NCBI GenBank assembly: GCA_028564705.1
Contig: JAPXFQ010000351.1
Coordinates: 1,984,001-2,048,000, forward strand
DNA length: 64,000 bases
Direction of reading: 5' to 3'
Source of the DNA: Apricaphanius iberus
Lineage: Eukaryota > Chordata > Actinopteri > Cyprinodontiformes > Aphaniidae
Made by a program: the position numbers and the translations under genes. The notes below the pieces were generated by a model. It did no database searches. It worked only from the letters and a program-made list of their open reading frames with translations, and was not told where the DNA came from. Within the stretch, counting starts at the first letter, position 1; the number at the start of each line of letters is the position of its first letter. Below, piece by piece: positions 47,560 through 58,789 of this stretch.

Positions 47560-47955
47560 TCTTTTGTTATTTTGTGTCTCTGCTGTCTTCTCAAACTTCC
47601 TAGTCAGTCAGGGCAGATGGCCGCTCGTAGTGACGCAGGTTCTAGTATTGCTGGAGGTTTCCTCTCCACTGTCGCTGTATGCTTACTCACTTTGAGGGAT
47701 TGCTGTGAAGGCCACAACACAATGCAGGTGATTGTCTACTGTAGCTACTCGTTCATTCAGGAATACGGAATGCTGCAAATCAATGACTCAATGCAATCTG
47801 CTGGGTTTTCTTAGATCAAAAACTTTTAAACTGATTGAGGGATGAACTAAAGGATTAATCACAATGTACAATTGGAATTACTTTTCTTGTAAAGTGTCTT
47901 AAGATGATGTACTGTGAATTGACACTATATAAATAAAATAAATTGAAGTGAACTT
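47560..47955 (+). repeat. Fish dispersed repeat (TTTCCTCTCCACTGTCGC family)
   Basis: It includes GGTTTCCTCTCCACTGTCGC, AGTGTCTTAAGATGATGTAC, TTGACACTATATAAATAAAA and a TTGAAGTGAA tail. It is the same family as the minus-strand piece at 16,500-16,600. Confidence 0.65.
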
Positions 47956-48739
47956 AATTGTAACAAAGTTGTATTTGAAATCATATTGAATGGATTTGTC
48001 ATAATACTGGATGCCATCAGCAGAGTCTGCTGCTTCCTGGAGGTAGGATAGACCTGGAGGTTGGGGAGGAGGAATGGTCTATGAGCAAGGCAGGCTGACT
48101 CAGTTCAATATTAACCTGTTATTGACTGAATTAGACTCAATAGAGTTGAATCATGCTGAATTCACAGATTTTCTTAGTTACCCTTGCTTTTTTTAAATCA
48201 CATATAAGCTGGTACATATTTTGACAGTCCCAGTTTTCAGGATCTGATTACAGTCGGTGACGTGATGAGCACAGGCTGAAGGATTCCTCTCATCTTATTG
48301 CGCAGGATGATACTGCAGCTCCGCCACGGCTTCACACTCCAACCCAACTTGAAACGGCTCCCCTTTCACTGCTACATTCAGGCCCTGTTACTAAAAATGT
48401 CATGCTCTTACGTTTTATTCCGTTATAAAAATGTCTTTCTATGAGCATTCCAGATAATAAAATCACAATAAAGGCCGTACAGCTCTACACCTGAGGATAA
48501 AAACATATCATAAACGGTTTCTGGATATGGTGGTATTCGAACAATGATCAGATATCTGTAAATTAACACTTTAAAATGGGAATAAAGATTTTGCTTTGTG
48601 ATTCGGGTCATAGTGAAAATGTGAAACCAATAAAAAATATTTGATCGTTAGTGATATGGATTTGAAGAAACAAGCACTACATTTTCAAAACATCAGCTTG
48701 AACGGACGCTGTCATCATCTGATCTATTTTTATTTTTTA
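47956..48739. other. Upstream flank of igsf9b, no element recognised
   Basis: No repeat or exon signature. It could hold distal regulatory sites, but nothing specific is visible. Confidence 0.4.
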
Positions 48740-49040
48740 GCAAGTGAACGCAGCACTCCGACTGCGCAAACGACAGCACAGGTAACCAATCAGCAAACGC
48801 AATTTTCTCTCACGCGCGTCAATGAAACAAGCGCTGAGGCGGGACCGCGGATGCCAGAAGGGTTGCGTTCGGTCTCGCGGCCCCGCCTGCCCTCGTCCCA
48901 TTGGCGCAGGTGATCTGTCTCAGGATGCTCGAGGAGAGCGGAGGAGAGAGGGGAAACTGCCAATAGTGAAGGGTCCAGGGCTCGGTTAACGGGGAAACAA
49001 GGATACCGGCCCATCTCCGTTTGTCCTGGGCACCTGGACA
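48740..49040 (+). promoter_or_regulatory. CpG-rich promoter and start of the igsf9b 5' UTR
   Basis: CpG density rises sharply compared with the neighbouring DNA. A CCAAT box (AACCAATCAGC) lies at 48,784-48,794 and an inverted one (CCCATTGGCGC) at 48,897-48,907. GC-box-like GAGGCGGGAC is at 48,837-48,846 and CCCCGCCTGC at 48,881-48,890. No good TATA box sits at the expected spacing, which fits a CpG-island promoter. The start site cannot be placed by eye and is probably between 48,905 and 49,000. Confidence 0.65.
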
Positions 49041-49070
49041 ATGACAGATTTACCGAACGGGGCACTTTGA
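49041..49070 (+). promoter_or_regulatory. Upstream ORF 1 (9 codons) in the igsf9b leader
   Basis: ATG at 49,041 opens MTDLPNGAL and stops at TGA 49,068-49,070. Whether it is in the mRNA depends on the start site. Confidence 0.55.
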
Positions 49071-49073
49071 GAT

Positions 49074-49103
49074 ATGATGAGGCTTTTTTCTGGTTGGTTA
49101 TAG
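49074..49103 (+). promoter_or_regulatory. Upstream ORF 2 (9 codons) ending 4 nt before igsf9b
   Basis: Two ATGs at 49,074 and 49,077 open MMRLFSGWL, which stops at TAG 49,101-49,103. Only four bases separate this stop from the main ATG at 49,108, and the frame differs. Confidence 0.6.
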
Positions 49104-49107
49104 TACT

Positions 49108-49171
49108 ATGATTTGGTATGTGGCCACTTTGATAGCAAGTGTATTCAGCACCCGAGGAACGGCCGCTCAAG
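49108..49171 (+). CDS. igsf9b: First coding exon of igsf9b (signal peptide)
   Basis: IGSF9B is a type I membrane adhesion protein with Ig and fibronectin III domains, found at inhibitory synapses. The ATG at 49,108 has A at -3 and opens MIWYVATLIASVFSTRG, then TAAQ, with one base left over before the donor GTGAGT at 49,172-49,177 (phase 1). From memory, vertebrate IGSF9B begins MIWYVATFIASVIGTRG and its next residues are followed by a glycine. A GN codon split by the intron would give that glycine here. The hydrophobic core and small residues before a likely cleavage site fit a signal peptide. The CpG-rich promoter just upstream supports a genuine first exon. The paralogue IGSF9 has a different leader. 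Which fish co-orthologue this is cannot be told. Later exons lie beyond the window. Confidence 0.82.
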
Positions 49172-50918
49172 GTGAGTCGAAGTGATGTGTCTTTATCCAC
49201 CGGTGCCCTGTGCTCAAGTTCGAACTCAGCATTTTTTTTACCCTTTAAAATGGCATTTCTCTCTGCTTGTTTATCAACTTTTTTTTTGAAGTCGTATGCC
49301 TATTAAACATGTGTTTAAGTTGATGTGTTCATCACCTGGAACCGGGCGACATAATGAGGAAGAACACGTTCAGTTTTAAGCTATGACAAACCAGCTTCTT
49401 CTTACTTAAATGCCGTGGAGAGTTGCGTTTCATTTATTTATGGGTCTGCTGGACATGTCACGTTTTTATCTTTAGATGGAAATATTTAGCAGTCAGTTTA
49501 AAAAAAATCCTAATCCTCCCCAGATGTTTTAGTTGGAATTCATTTTAGCTCTGGTGCATTTTGCCGATCAGTTTGGGGACTGCAGCATCATTTCGTCAAA
49601 TATTAGCAGGAACGGGATTAGAATGGTGTGCCGGTGTGGATGTAGTTAAAATGCTGTGAGTGGATTAACCTCTTCATGGAAAACTGTGAAAGAGAGTCAT
49701 GAGTTGTTCTGTCCGCCAGAGGGAGCGCGTGGTAACTGAGGTGACTGTGAGCAGCTGACTCTGCTCCCCTGTAATTTGCAATGGCTGGATGTGAGGCTGA
49801 AGAGATTTGACAGCCGTGTTGGGTTTGCCCTGATGGCTTCATAAGAGAGAAAAAAAAAAACCCTGCAGCCAATCCTGTCCTGCTTGTTGTGGTTAAGGAG
49901 GTTGAAGAAAATAAAAATAAAACTCAATTTGACTTGAATTGTTTAAATACACTTTGTAGATCATTTATATAACTTTACAGGGAATGGAAAATAAACCTGA
50001 TGCCATTGCTGTTAATACAGTATTTAATGTCAATTGCATAATTGTATAATCAGAGCAAGCTTGAAGTTATTATCTGTTATTGCCGCTGTTACATCCTTAG
50101 ATCCCATCAGAATGCTTTTAAACTCTCTGTTAAAACTCAGTTCAAAGGCTGACATCTTCAACTCTTCTTTAATATTGAGAACAGTTTAGAATTTCACAGG
50201 ATTGGAAATATGGGAATTTTGGTGGACTTTTATGCTTCAGGTGCCATGTTTTAAAACTCTCCTTTTCAGTTATATATTTGACTACTCAGATTAACTCAGA
50301 TAGTGCTGTATGTTCACAGCTTCTATGTTTCTTATTGACCAAGCTCTCAAAGCTCAGGGAGAGTTGTGGGGTTTCATCACAATGCGGAAAAAGGTTTATT
50401 GGCTGTTTTCATCAGTTGATATTTTTGAGATTATTGTGATATTTAAATATCAAGTTGTCAAACTGGCAGATTCCTTCCATGGATGCATGGGTCACCACAA
50501 TGTAATGATCTTTTCTGTATTTAGTAAACTGGAACGTGTAGGCAGGCTCCATCATCATGAAAAGAGTAGCTCCTTTAAAGACATGTATGATTGAGAATAT
50601 TTCAGATGAAGCTTCATTTAATTTTGCTGCATATTGTTGCAGTCAAACAAAAATAGAAGTTTTCATGAAAAAAAAAAAAAAACACAACAAGGCTAACTGA
50701 CACATTTGGGTTAATTGGAGGCACACCTGTGGATGCGCTTTAAAGGGGACATACGCAAATTCCACTTTTTTAGCCCTCTAATGTGTTACACTCTATTACC
50801 TGAATACCGCCCACCCAGTGGTCAATGTTCAGTGTTACACTCTATTGCATGATAGTGCCCCCTACGGGATACATTTATCCCCTCCCTGCCAATAGAACTT
50901 GGCCCAACAGTTGGCTTA

Positions 50919-51552
50919 AGCCTAGTTTATGCTTCTCCGACCGCAAAGTTGTACTCAGACGCAGACGTATTGACAGAGACGTTTTAATTTATAGTACTCC
51001 GCTCTTCCACTCCATTCTCTATTGTTGTTTTCAGCGTTGATCGACCAGGACAGCATGTGGTGCTAAGTTTTCATGGTGTCTCTGCCTACTATCCCACAGC
51101 ACCTCTTCTGTTTTTTTCTAGGCTTGTGAACACATTTGTTCCTCAAGGAGCAATGCATGACAGAAAGTAAGTTTTGATCAAGCTGTAATGCTTTTTACTA
51201 GAAGTGAAGCTCAGAATCCCCTAGAAATGCATGGAAACAAACACAGCAGCCTTTGTTGTTTTCCTGCACCTCCTTGTGTTCAAAATCACAGAAAGAACAG
51301 ATAAGATAAATTATCCTTTGAATATAAAGCGTATAGTGGTGAAACACTGCATTAACTAGGCCTACTTATTACAGCGACTATAAAGCCCCCTTTTGGTGAA
51401 GGGATCTCTGGCTGTTGCTGACCAATCAGATGCATACGCTATCCGTCGACGGGCCTCTACTCCGTGCATCCTCACGTAGGTGACGGAGAGTCCTTGCGAC
51501 GATGGATAATGGCAATCCGTCTCCATCAAAACAGAGAAGCATAAACTAGGCT
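50919..51552. mobile_element. Harbinger-type MITE, 634 bp
   Basis: Inverted ends are AGCCTAGTTTATGCTTCTC and the complement GAGAAGCATAAACTAGGCT. A TTA duplication flanks it (50,916-50,918 and 51,553-51,555). CAGACGCAGACGTATTGAC near the left and GGAGACGGATTGCC-type text near the right extend the inverted match loosely. No transposase frame. Confidence 0.85.
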
Positions 51553-51734
51553 TTAATTTTCACGGTTTTACCTGGGCTTGTTTCATGCTGGGGTTTGCCC
51601 CAACATGCCTCCCTCTGCATCCCATGTTAGTTGATTGAGCTAAAGGTAATAAAGCTTTTTAGGATTAATTTTCCAATTTTGATGTTTAACCAGAGTAGCT
51701 CAACTATTCTAGATTCAGCGTTCTATAATTTTAT

Positions 51735-53640
51735 ATCAAGGCAAGGCAATTTTATTTGTACAGCACACTTTCAGCACACGGTAATTAAAGGTGCTTTACA
51801 TGATTCAGTGGTAAAGAAACCAGACATATGATAAAAGCATAGAGAATAAAAAAAGCAAAAACATATGATAAATCAAAAAAGTAAAAACAGCAATTAGGAA
51901 AAAGACAAAAAAATAGTGTGAAAGTAGGAGCATTTTAAACAGCAATTAAGCATACAACATGAGAATCAATAAAAGATAGGACTCTGACTTTTGCCCAAAA
52001 ATCCTATTCCAAGTTCGTTTGTTTATTAATATTAAAATTCTAATATATTTGAATATTTATTAATTATATTTTGACTATTAAATGTCTTCAGTAAGACCGA
52101 TATTGGTATCAAACTCAAGTTCTATATGTTCTGTCCACCAGAGGGCAGTGCATCAGTCAATTTAAATAGACTAGAAAGGTGCACAAAAGGCTGACTGCAT
52201 CCGAATACCCCTACTACGCTTGCTACATAGCAGGCGAAAAGGAGTAAGTGAGCGATTTAGTAGATCCAAATCTCCAGTATGGATTGGAGTCGTAGGCATA
52301 AAGTTCCCAAATGTGTACTACCGCCATAGTAAGCAGTCAGTGGACACTATGCTATCCTACAATGCAGCGGAAGCCCCAAAATCGTAGAAGAAGAGTGACC
52401 TCGGCTACAGAGGAACTGTCAACCATTGCCAACGCCGCAATTTTGGCGTACATGTTTACCGTGACCAAATAACACTCTCTCACGTTTTTTGCTCATAATC
52501 AGTCTGTGCGCATTCCGACTCATTCTGCCAACACAGGTCACAAATGAAAACCAACAAAACAGATAGCAGTAACATACACCAGAAGCAGCTACGCTTAAAT
52601 AAGTTTTGCTTTTAAAGAGGTTGAGTGTTAATTTCTGTATATGAATGTGTTTGTGTGCTCGTGTATATGATTTATAGGGTAAAATACATATAAATATAAT
52701 ATAATATATAAATACTTAGTAAAAAAGTTGAAAACTTACGGTGTTAAATAATTTGCTGAAACTGCTCCTGGATGCCGCTGTTTGAGGTGCTGGTGCATAG
52801 CCGTCGTGCTTTTACAGTATAAGCCATTTCCATTTTGCAAAGCCGACGGACGACAAAATCGCTCCCTTTATTTTAAAATAGTTCCATACCTTTGAACTGC
52901 GAGTTTGGGTGGAGGTATTTTTAAGTCAACTGACTCACTAATGCTGCAACTACTGGCTCCCGCCATGTTTGTTTTGAAAGTCATGACGCACCGGCGCACA
53001 TTTTTTACGTCAACGTATTTTACATGTCGATGTAATCGATTACGTCGCGCGTTGTCCCAGCCGTATAGTAGGAGTATTCTTAGATCTATTCTCTGAGCCA
53101 GTGTAAGGACTTTAGAACTGGGGTTATGTGCTCTACTTTCCTGGTTCTAGTTAGGACGCCACTAGCAACATTCTGTATCAGCTGCAGCTGTCTGATTGAC
53201 TTTTTAGGAAGACATGTGAGGATGCTGTTGCAGTATTAAATCCAGCTAAATATAAATGTATGGAGGAGTTTCTCAATGCCCTGTTGTGACATTATGCTTG
53301 TAATCCCAGAAATGTTCTTCAGATCATAGAAGGCTGGCCTTGTTATTGCCTTTATGTGACCCTAGGGGTTCAGGTCTGAGTCCATTATTACACCTAGATT
53401 ACACGTCTGATCAGTGGTATTTAGCTCTAATAACTGAAGCTGTGTGCTGACTTTTGATTCTTCCTCTTTAGTTCCAAAAATAACTACTTCAGTTTTGTTT
53501 TTGTTCAGATGGAGAAAATGATGGGACATCCTGCTATTAATTATTTCAATGCATTAATTTAGGGTCTGGATGGGATCAAATTCACCTGTTGACCAGTATA
53601 AAGCTATACTAGAACTATAGTCCTGACTTATAACAATTCA
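51735..53640 (-). repeat. High-copy fish repeat, split by a TIR element
   Basis: 51,738-51,960 has AAGGCAAGGCAATTTTATTT and AAAGGTGCTTTACATGA. 53,090-53,640 has AGCTGCAGCTGTCTGATTGA, AGGAAGACATGTGAGGATGC and TTCAGTTTTGTTTTTGTTCA. All are recurrent dispersed fish text. The interruption between them is listed next. That both sides belong to one element is inference. Confidence 0.5.
52190..53083. mobile_element. Probable non-autonomous DNA element
   Basis: The left edge GAATACCCCTACTACGC and right edge GTATAGTAGGAGTATTC are inverse to each other with few mismatches. The right arm also has ATGTCGATGTAATCGATTACG. Edges and target duplication are not fixed. Confidence 0.5.
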
Positions 53641-54214
53641 AAAGTATTCTGGCCTCTAGGTATAATGTTAACTCTTGATTAGAGAATATATAATTACATT
53701 TCAACTGCAGCGCCCATTCGTGTCTTTAAACTAATCTTGGTGGTATAGTGTATAATCATTCCAATCTCAAAAAGAATTATTCAAATTCCTCAACCATTAT
53801 GACAGTAATCACCATGACTAGTGCATGTAAACCTCTGACTATACCTCTTTCTGTGGAACTCTTCTTTGTCTGGTATTGTTGCATATTTGTCTAAAGAAGC
53901 TGGCAGAAATGCAGTGAGATTAAAATATATGGCAATGAATGGTTTTCAGGTGTCGCCGTAGTAGGTTTCCAAGACAGGCATGGTGTTAAAACAAAATAGT
54001 AAAAACTACCTGCAAACCATATAATCACTGCAACAGTCACTTCGGCAACTATGTTAGCCATAGTTATATATGGCATCATCTTTACCATGAATTCTGTGTA
54101 GATTTGAGCATTGATCACAGGGCCTGAAAAAAAAGTGCAGAAATTTTTTTTTTTTTGGGGGGGGGGGTGATGCATTATTTGGCATCCACAGTGAGTAATT
54201 GAGACTGTTCCTTG

Positions 54215-54300
54215 GTATGTAGAAAAGAATAGAACAACCCTTTATTGTCCCACAAGGGAAAATTTGTTTGTAACAACAGCAGAAAAAAAATATTTATGGA
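54215..54300 (-). repeat. LINE tail-like repeat (TTTATTGTCCCACAAGGG)
   Basis: AGAATAGAACAACCCTTTATTG and CCCACAAGGGAAAATTTG form a short phrase that ends several fish LINE copies. It is too short to assign. Confidence 0.45.
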
Positions 54301-54644
54301 CATAGTTACAAAAACAGAGTACTATCCAGTTATTAAGATAAAAAAAGGATAAAGTGGCAACAGAGCAGGATATTTAAAGAACTTAAAATAATTAATTTAA
54401 ATAAAGAATTTTAAGTAATTAAATAATTAAGAGGAGCCAGGCCTTGAGGTGGGACACGTTGGCGAGCGCCTGGTGGCCGGGCCTTTACCCATGGGGCCCG
54501 GCCGGGCTTCGCCTGAAGAGACAACATGGACCTCTCTTCCCATGAGCTCACCACCTGTGGGAGGGGCCATAGAGGTCGGGTGCAATGCAAGATGGGCGGT
54601 GGCCGAAGGCGGGGACCTTGGCGTTCCGATCCTCGGCTGCAGAA

Positions 54645-55046
54645 GCTTGCTCTTGGCATGTGGAACGTCACCTCTCTGGTGGGAAAGGAGCTGGAGTTGG
54701 TGTGCGAGGTTGAGAGGTTCCGACTGGACATCGTCGACTTTGCCTCGACGCAAGGCTGTGGCTCTAGAACCCGTCTCCTCGAGAGGGGTTGGACTCTCTT
54801 CCACTCTGGAGTGGCTCCCGTTGAAAGGCGCCGAGCTGGAGTGGGCATACTTGTTGCCCCCCATCTCGGCATCTGTACGTCAGGGTTTACCATAGTGAAT
54901 GAGAGGGTAGCTTCCCTCTGCCTACGGGTGGGGGGACAGGTCCTGACTATTGTTTTGTTCATGCACCAAATAGTAGATCAGATTACCCACCCTTCTTGGA
55001 GTCCTTGGACGGAGTGCTGGAGAGTGCTCCTTCTGGGACCCCCTCA
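54645..55046 (+). pseudogene. Rex3-like endonuclease N-terminal fragment
   Basis: It reads MWNVTSLVGKELE through RVGGQVLTIVL in one open frame. This is the N-terminal third of the APE-like endonuclease. WNV holds the conserved early Asn. The downstream catalytic residues are lost to the hAT insertion and deletion. Confidence 0.75.
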
Positions 55047-55054
55047 GTGTGTTG

Positions 55055-55966
55055 TAGAGGGTGACACGGAAATCAATTGTCACTCCCGTCCCGATCCCAA
55101 AAAAATACTCCGGTCACGTCCCGATCACGTGAAAGCCCCCCAAATAAATCTCGCACCCCCGCCCCCCTTTAAACCATAGCGTAGCACAGTATCAAAGATC
55201 ATCTATTTAGCTTTATCCGCCATCTTTAACCATATTCTGCATTCTTGTTGTTTGGCCACCTTACCACGTCATGAATGGACTCGATTTGTCTGACTACCAA
55301 ACTATTAAGATACACGCATTTTCAGTCGGATATCATATGCTTACCAGTTTATCCAGGTGGTGTAGCAACAACGTAGCAGTTTCAGTTTTGGTGCGTGCAG
55401 TGTAGTAGACCCGATGGAATTTCATTTTGCAGGGGAGTTAATAACCACACACATTGGCACCACATCACAGCGTCATTTTTTAAAGCTAATTCCCTAATAT
55501 CTGACAAGATAAATGTAAAAAAAATAAATATATTTATATAATTTCAGGTGTAGTGCAAAAATCTGTTCCCTTGAAATATTCTGTTCCCCCGTTAGGTTAA
55601 GGCACTGGTTCCCGAAGAGTCGGGTTGGGAAAATGGTCAGTTTAGATAATGGTCATCCAATGTTAGGATCAGAAAATGACTTAGGGTTAGGTCATTGTTC
55701 CCGAATGTTATGATTAGTAAGAAATCAACCGGTCAGCCAATCAGAAACGACAAAAGGTTAGGGAAAACGTACCCACGTAAAACCGGGGGGAACGGAATAT
55801 TTCAGGGGAACAGATTCTCGCACAACACCGGTTTCCCGTCCGATCCCGTGGATTATTTCCTGTCCCGTCCCGATCACGTTACCAACAGTGAAATTGACTC
55901 CCGTCCCGCCGGAATCCTGCAGGAATCTCGTGACCCGTGGGAATCCCGAAAAATTGTCACCCTCTA
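55055..55966. mobile_element. Non-autonomous hAT element, 912 bp, inside Rex3
   Basis: Inverted ends are TAGAGGGTGACA and TGTCACCCTCTA. Flanks GTGTGTTG (55,047-55,054) and GTCTGCTG (55,967-55,974) are an 8-bp duplication with two changes. The right copy matches the Rex3 text expected at this point. The subterminal regions are full of CCCGTCCCGATC phrases. A smaller MITE is nested within. Confidence 0.8.
55547..55829. mobile_element. Palindromic MITE nested in the hAT element, 283 bp
   Basis: Inverted ends of about 44 bp: GGTGTAGTGCAAAAATCTG at the left and GGTGTTGTGCGAGAATCTG on the other strand at the right, continuing through TTCCCTTGAAATATTC / TTCCCCTGAAATATTC. No clear target duplication. 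Confidence 0.8.
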
Positions 55967-57364
55967 GTCTGCTGTGGAACTTCAAGGCTCACGTTGACAA
56001 TGACAGTGAGGCCTGGAGAGGCCTGGTTGGGCGGAATGGCCCCCCCCCGATCTGAATCTGTCTGCCACCAACACTGTTTGTAGTGGGGGTGGTGTGCTGC
56101 TGACCTCAACACAGGACATCTTGGGTTGGTGGGTGAAATACTTCGAAGACCTCCTCAATCCCACCGACACGGCTTCCTGTTTGGAAGTGGGGTCTGGAGA
56201 CTTTTGGACGGGCTCTCAGATCTCTGGTGCTGAGGAGGAGCTGACCCAAGTGGCCAGGGAGAGGGAAGTCTAGGTCTCTTTGGTTAAGCTATTGCCCCCG
56301 CGACCCGACCCCGGATAAGCCGTAGAAGATGGATGGATCGATGTATTGGACCTCAAAAATCCATATCGACCAAGCCCTACTGATAATGACAGTGGTCATT
56401 TCATCACACCCTTCGAATCACTTGACGCTGAATCTCACAGGTAGATTTCTTTTTTCTGCCACTCATTTGGGGATGTGCCAGTCAACACAGAAATCATGTA
56501 ATTTCCTGTGTTAAGCTAGTTTTAACATCTTAAGCAGCAAATTTGCTCAAGCCTGGCAAAACTGTGGCCCCACCCTTATTGAGTTTGTGCATTTGGTCAG
56601 CATGTTGTGCTTCATTAAATATTTTTGCATTCATGTGTACACAGATACGTTTGCAGGCCAACCGTTCTCTCACGCTGGGAGCTGACACTTGGCTTGTCTG
56701 TTAAAACCCACACCAGAGACGTACGTTCTCTCTCTCTTGGCCTATGATATCCCTCACTCACTCACTCTTTTTGCTCCTTCCTGTCTGCACCACCTCCTCT
56801 CCAACCCTTCTACTGCACACACTTGAGTGAACTCCCTCTTCTCAAGGTTTTGAGTGGCCTTAGTCAGCATGGGAGAGCGACTCAGAGAAGGTAACAAGTG
56901 GGTTATGTTAATGAAAGCTTAGGGGGTGCTTTACAGAGAGCTTCACAGGCACATATGTCCACATTCTGCCATCCCCTCAGGGAACAGTGTGTCTTTAACC
57001 AGATCTGAACATATGCCGACTAACCGGCTCTGTGCCCCAGCCTAAGTTGCACTAATTATGAGTAACCAGTGTGATAAATGCAGTGCATTCACCAGATAAA
57101 CACATATGCCACAGCAAGCCCGGAGAGAGGGAAGACGATTGGGATGCTGGATAATGGTAAATGTCAAACTCTCAACCCTTTTTAGTCATGAGAATTATAT
57201 GATTGAAAAGTAAAAACTGGGGAAAAAGTAGGTCTCCCATCAAAACTCTTGAAACCAAAGTGCTTTTAAACAGAGAGAGGGGTTTAAGCCATTCCTGTTG
57301 ACTGCAGAATATCTTTTTTGAATGTTTTTTTAATCAGAAGCGTAAGCTATGAATATAAAAATGT

Positions 57365-57745
57365 GGAACATTAAAGCAAAAAAGTCACTTTTATTTTTGT
57401 TGTATACAAAAATGGTAGCTTACCCAATACAAGTATTCATACCATGTTACCTACACAAACTTCAGCATTTTCTTGGGATTTTATGTAACAGACCAACGCA
57501 AATAACAACTGGATTGTGAAGTTCACTTTATTTTTACGGATGTGGCATTCAGAAGTTTTTACTCTGAATGCTAAATAAATTCTTGTTCAACCAACTGACA
57601 ATGTGATAATAATTTATTCCTGTTCACTACTATGTGAAACTTGGTCTTGGTCTGTCACAAAAATCTCCCAAAATAAACTGAAGTTTGTAATTGTAATTGT
57701 AAAAATGTGCAAAAGTTCTAGGGGTGTAAATAGGGGTGTAAATAT
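57365..57745. mobile_element. Tc1-like remnant, internally deleted
   Basis: Left end AAACTTCAGCATTTTCTTGG and right end AAGTTTGTAATTGTAATTG with GTGCAAAAGTTCTAGGGGTG are terminal phrases of a fish Tc1 family. Most of the transposase region is gone. Confidence 0.6.
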
Positions 57746-57949
57746 TATTATATATATAACTATATATAAATATAGTTGATGATTAGCTACATAGTCATGC
57801 AATGTATTTTGTTTGAAACACATTAGATCGTAAATTACCAAATTCTTTGACCTCAAAAATTATTCCCACAATTATCTTTTTAGTCACTGCTACAGCTGTC
57901 AAAAGAAAAACTGAGGGCACATCTCAAAAATAAAAAATTCTGAAAAATA

Positions 57950-58620
57950 TAAAACTTTTGTCACTAATGTCAGAAAGTAAAAGTCCTACATCATATAGAT
58001 TCATTACACATAGTAAAAAATATTTAAAACTTTTATTTCTTTTAATTTTGACAATTAGCCTATGACTTAATGTCTCAGAAAATTAGAATATTACATAAGA
58101 TTAGTAAAAAAAACATATCCTGAACAGAAATATCAGGCTTTCTGAAAAGTATGTTAACTTTTATGTACTTAATACCTGGTTGGGACTCCTTTTACACAAC
58201 TTACTACATCAGTGCAGTGTGGCATGGAGGCGATCAGCCTGTGTTTTTGCGGAGGTGTTTGGGAAGCCTAGGTTGCTTTAATACCGACCTTCAGTTCATC
58301 TCCATTGTTGGGTCTAGTGTCTCTCATGTTCCTGTTAACATTACCCAATAGATACTCTGTGGAGTTCAGGTCAGGTCATTTTGTTTTCCATTCAAACTTA
58401 TTACTTATCATGGTCACTGAACTAGCTTTAGGTACCTTTGACATTGTTGACCAGAACTAAATTCTGCCAGAAGACAAAATCAGGATGTCCATAAAGCTTG
58501 TTCTCAGAGGGAAATACAAAAAATGTCTTTTTATTGTCCATTGCTTAAAAATTGACTCCTCAGTGGGCTTCAATGATGTTGAGAACTGACCATGAATCTG
58601 ACTCAAAAAGGTAATTTTAT
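57950..58620 (-). mobile_element. Tc1-like transposon remnant with transposase traces
   Basis: It contains TCTCAGAAAATTAGAATATT near its end, then GTGTGGCATGGAGGCGATCA, AGGTTGCTTTAATACCG and TCCATTGTTGGGTCTAGTG. Further on it has GACAAAATCAGGATGTCC with ATAAAGCTTGTTCTCAGAGG. These are reverse-strand transposase phrases of a common fish Tc1 family. No frame is open. Confidence 0.65.
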
Positions 58621-58789
58621 TTTTTTTAAACTAAATTTAAAAATATTTTGCCACATGACCTTTAAATGACAGTTCAAAAAAAAAAAACAATAACCAAAAG
58701 CCAAAAACAAACAGAAAACAAGGTGCTTGGGGTAATGTTTTTGAGCATAGATTACATTTCAAAGCATTCATATGTCGGCAGTACGTATT

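Larger units (their letters stand above)
54418..56345 (+). mobile_element. Rex3-like RTE LINE, internally deleted, with nested insertions
   Basis: The 5' part is intact: a GC-rich leader (CATGGGGCCCGGCCGGGC) and then endonuclease text LALGMWNVTSLVGKELELV, LLERGWTLFHSGVAP and RRAGVGILVAPHLG (54,645-54,960). After the hAT insertion it resumes briefly (CAAGGCTCACG), then jumps to the linker (GAAATACTTCGAAGACCTCC). It then jumps again to the 3' end (GCCCCCGCGACCCGACCCC followed by AGATGGATGGATCGATG). The reverse transcriptase core is missing, so only about one third of the element remains. Confidence 0.85.

Noticed and set aside
49790..49927. Second igsf9b exon
   Set aside because: No Ig-domain residues and no acceptor followed by a phase-1-compatible open frame.
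53891..54175. Minus-strand frame with a hydrophobic segment (possible membrane exon)
   Set aside because: No splice consensus on that strand fits, and the frame begins in a T/G homopolymer run.
54411..54962. 183-codon minus-strand frame over the Rex3 leader
   Set aside because: It is a shadow of the GC-rich LINE 5' region. The plus-strand endonuclease motifs explain the sequence.
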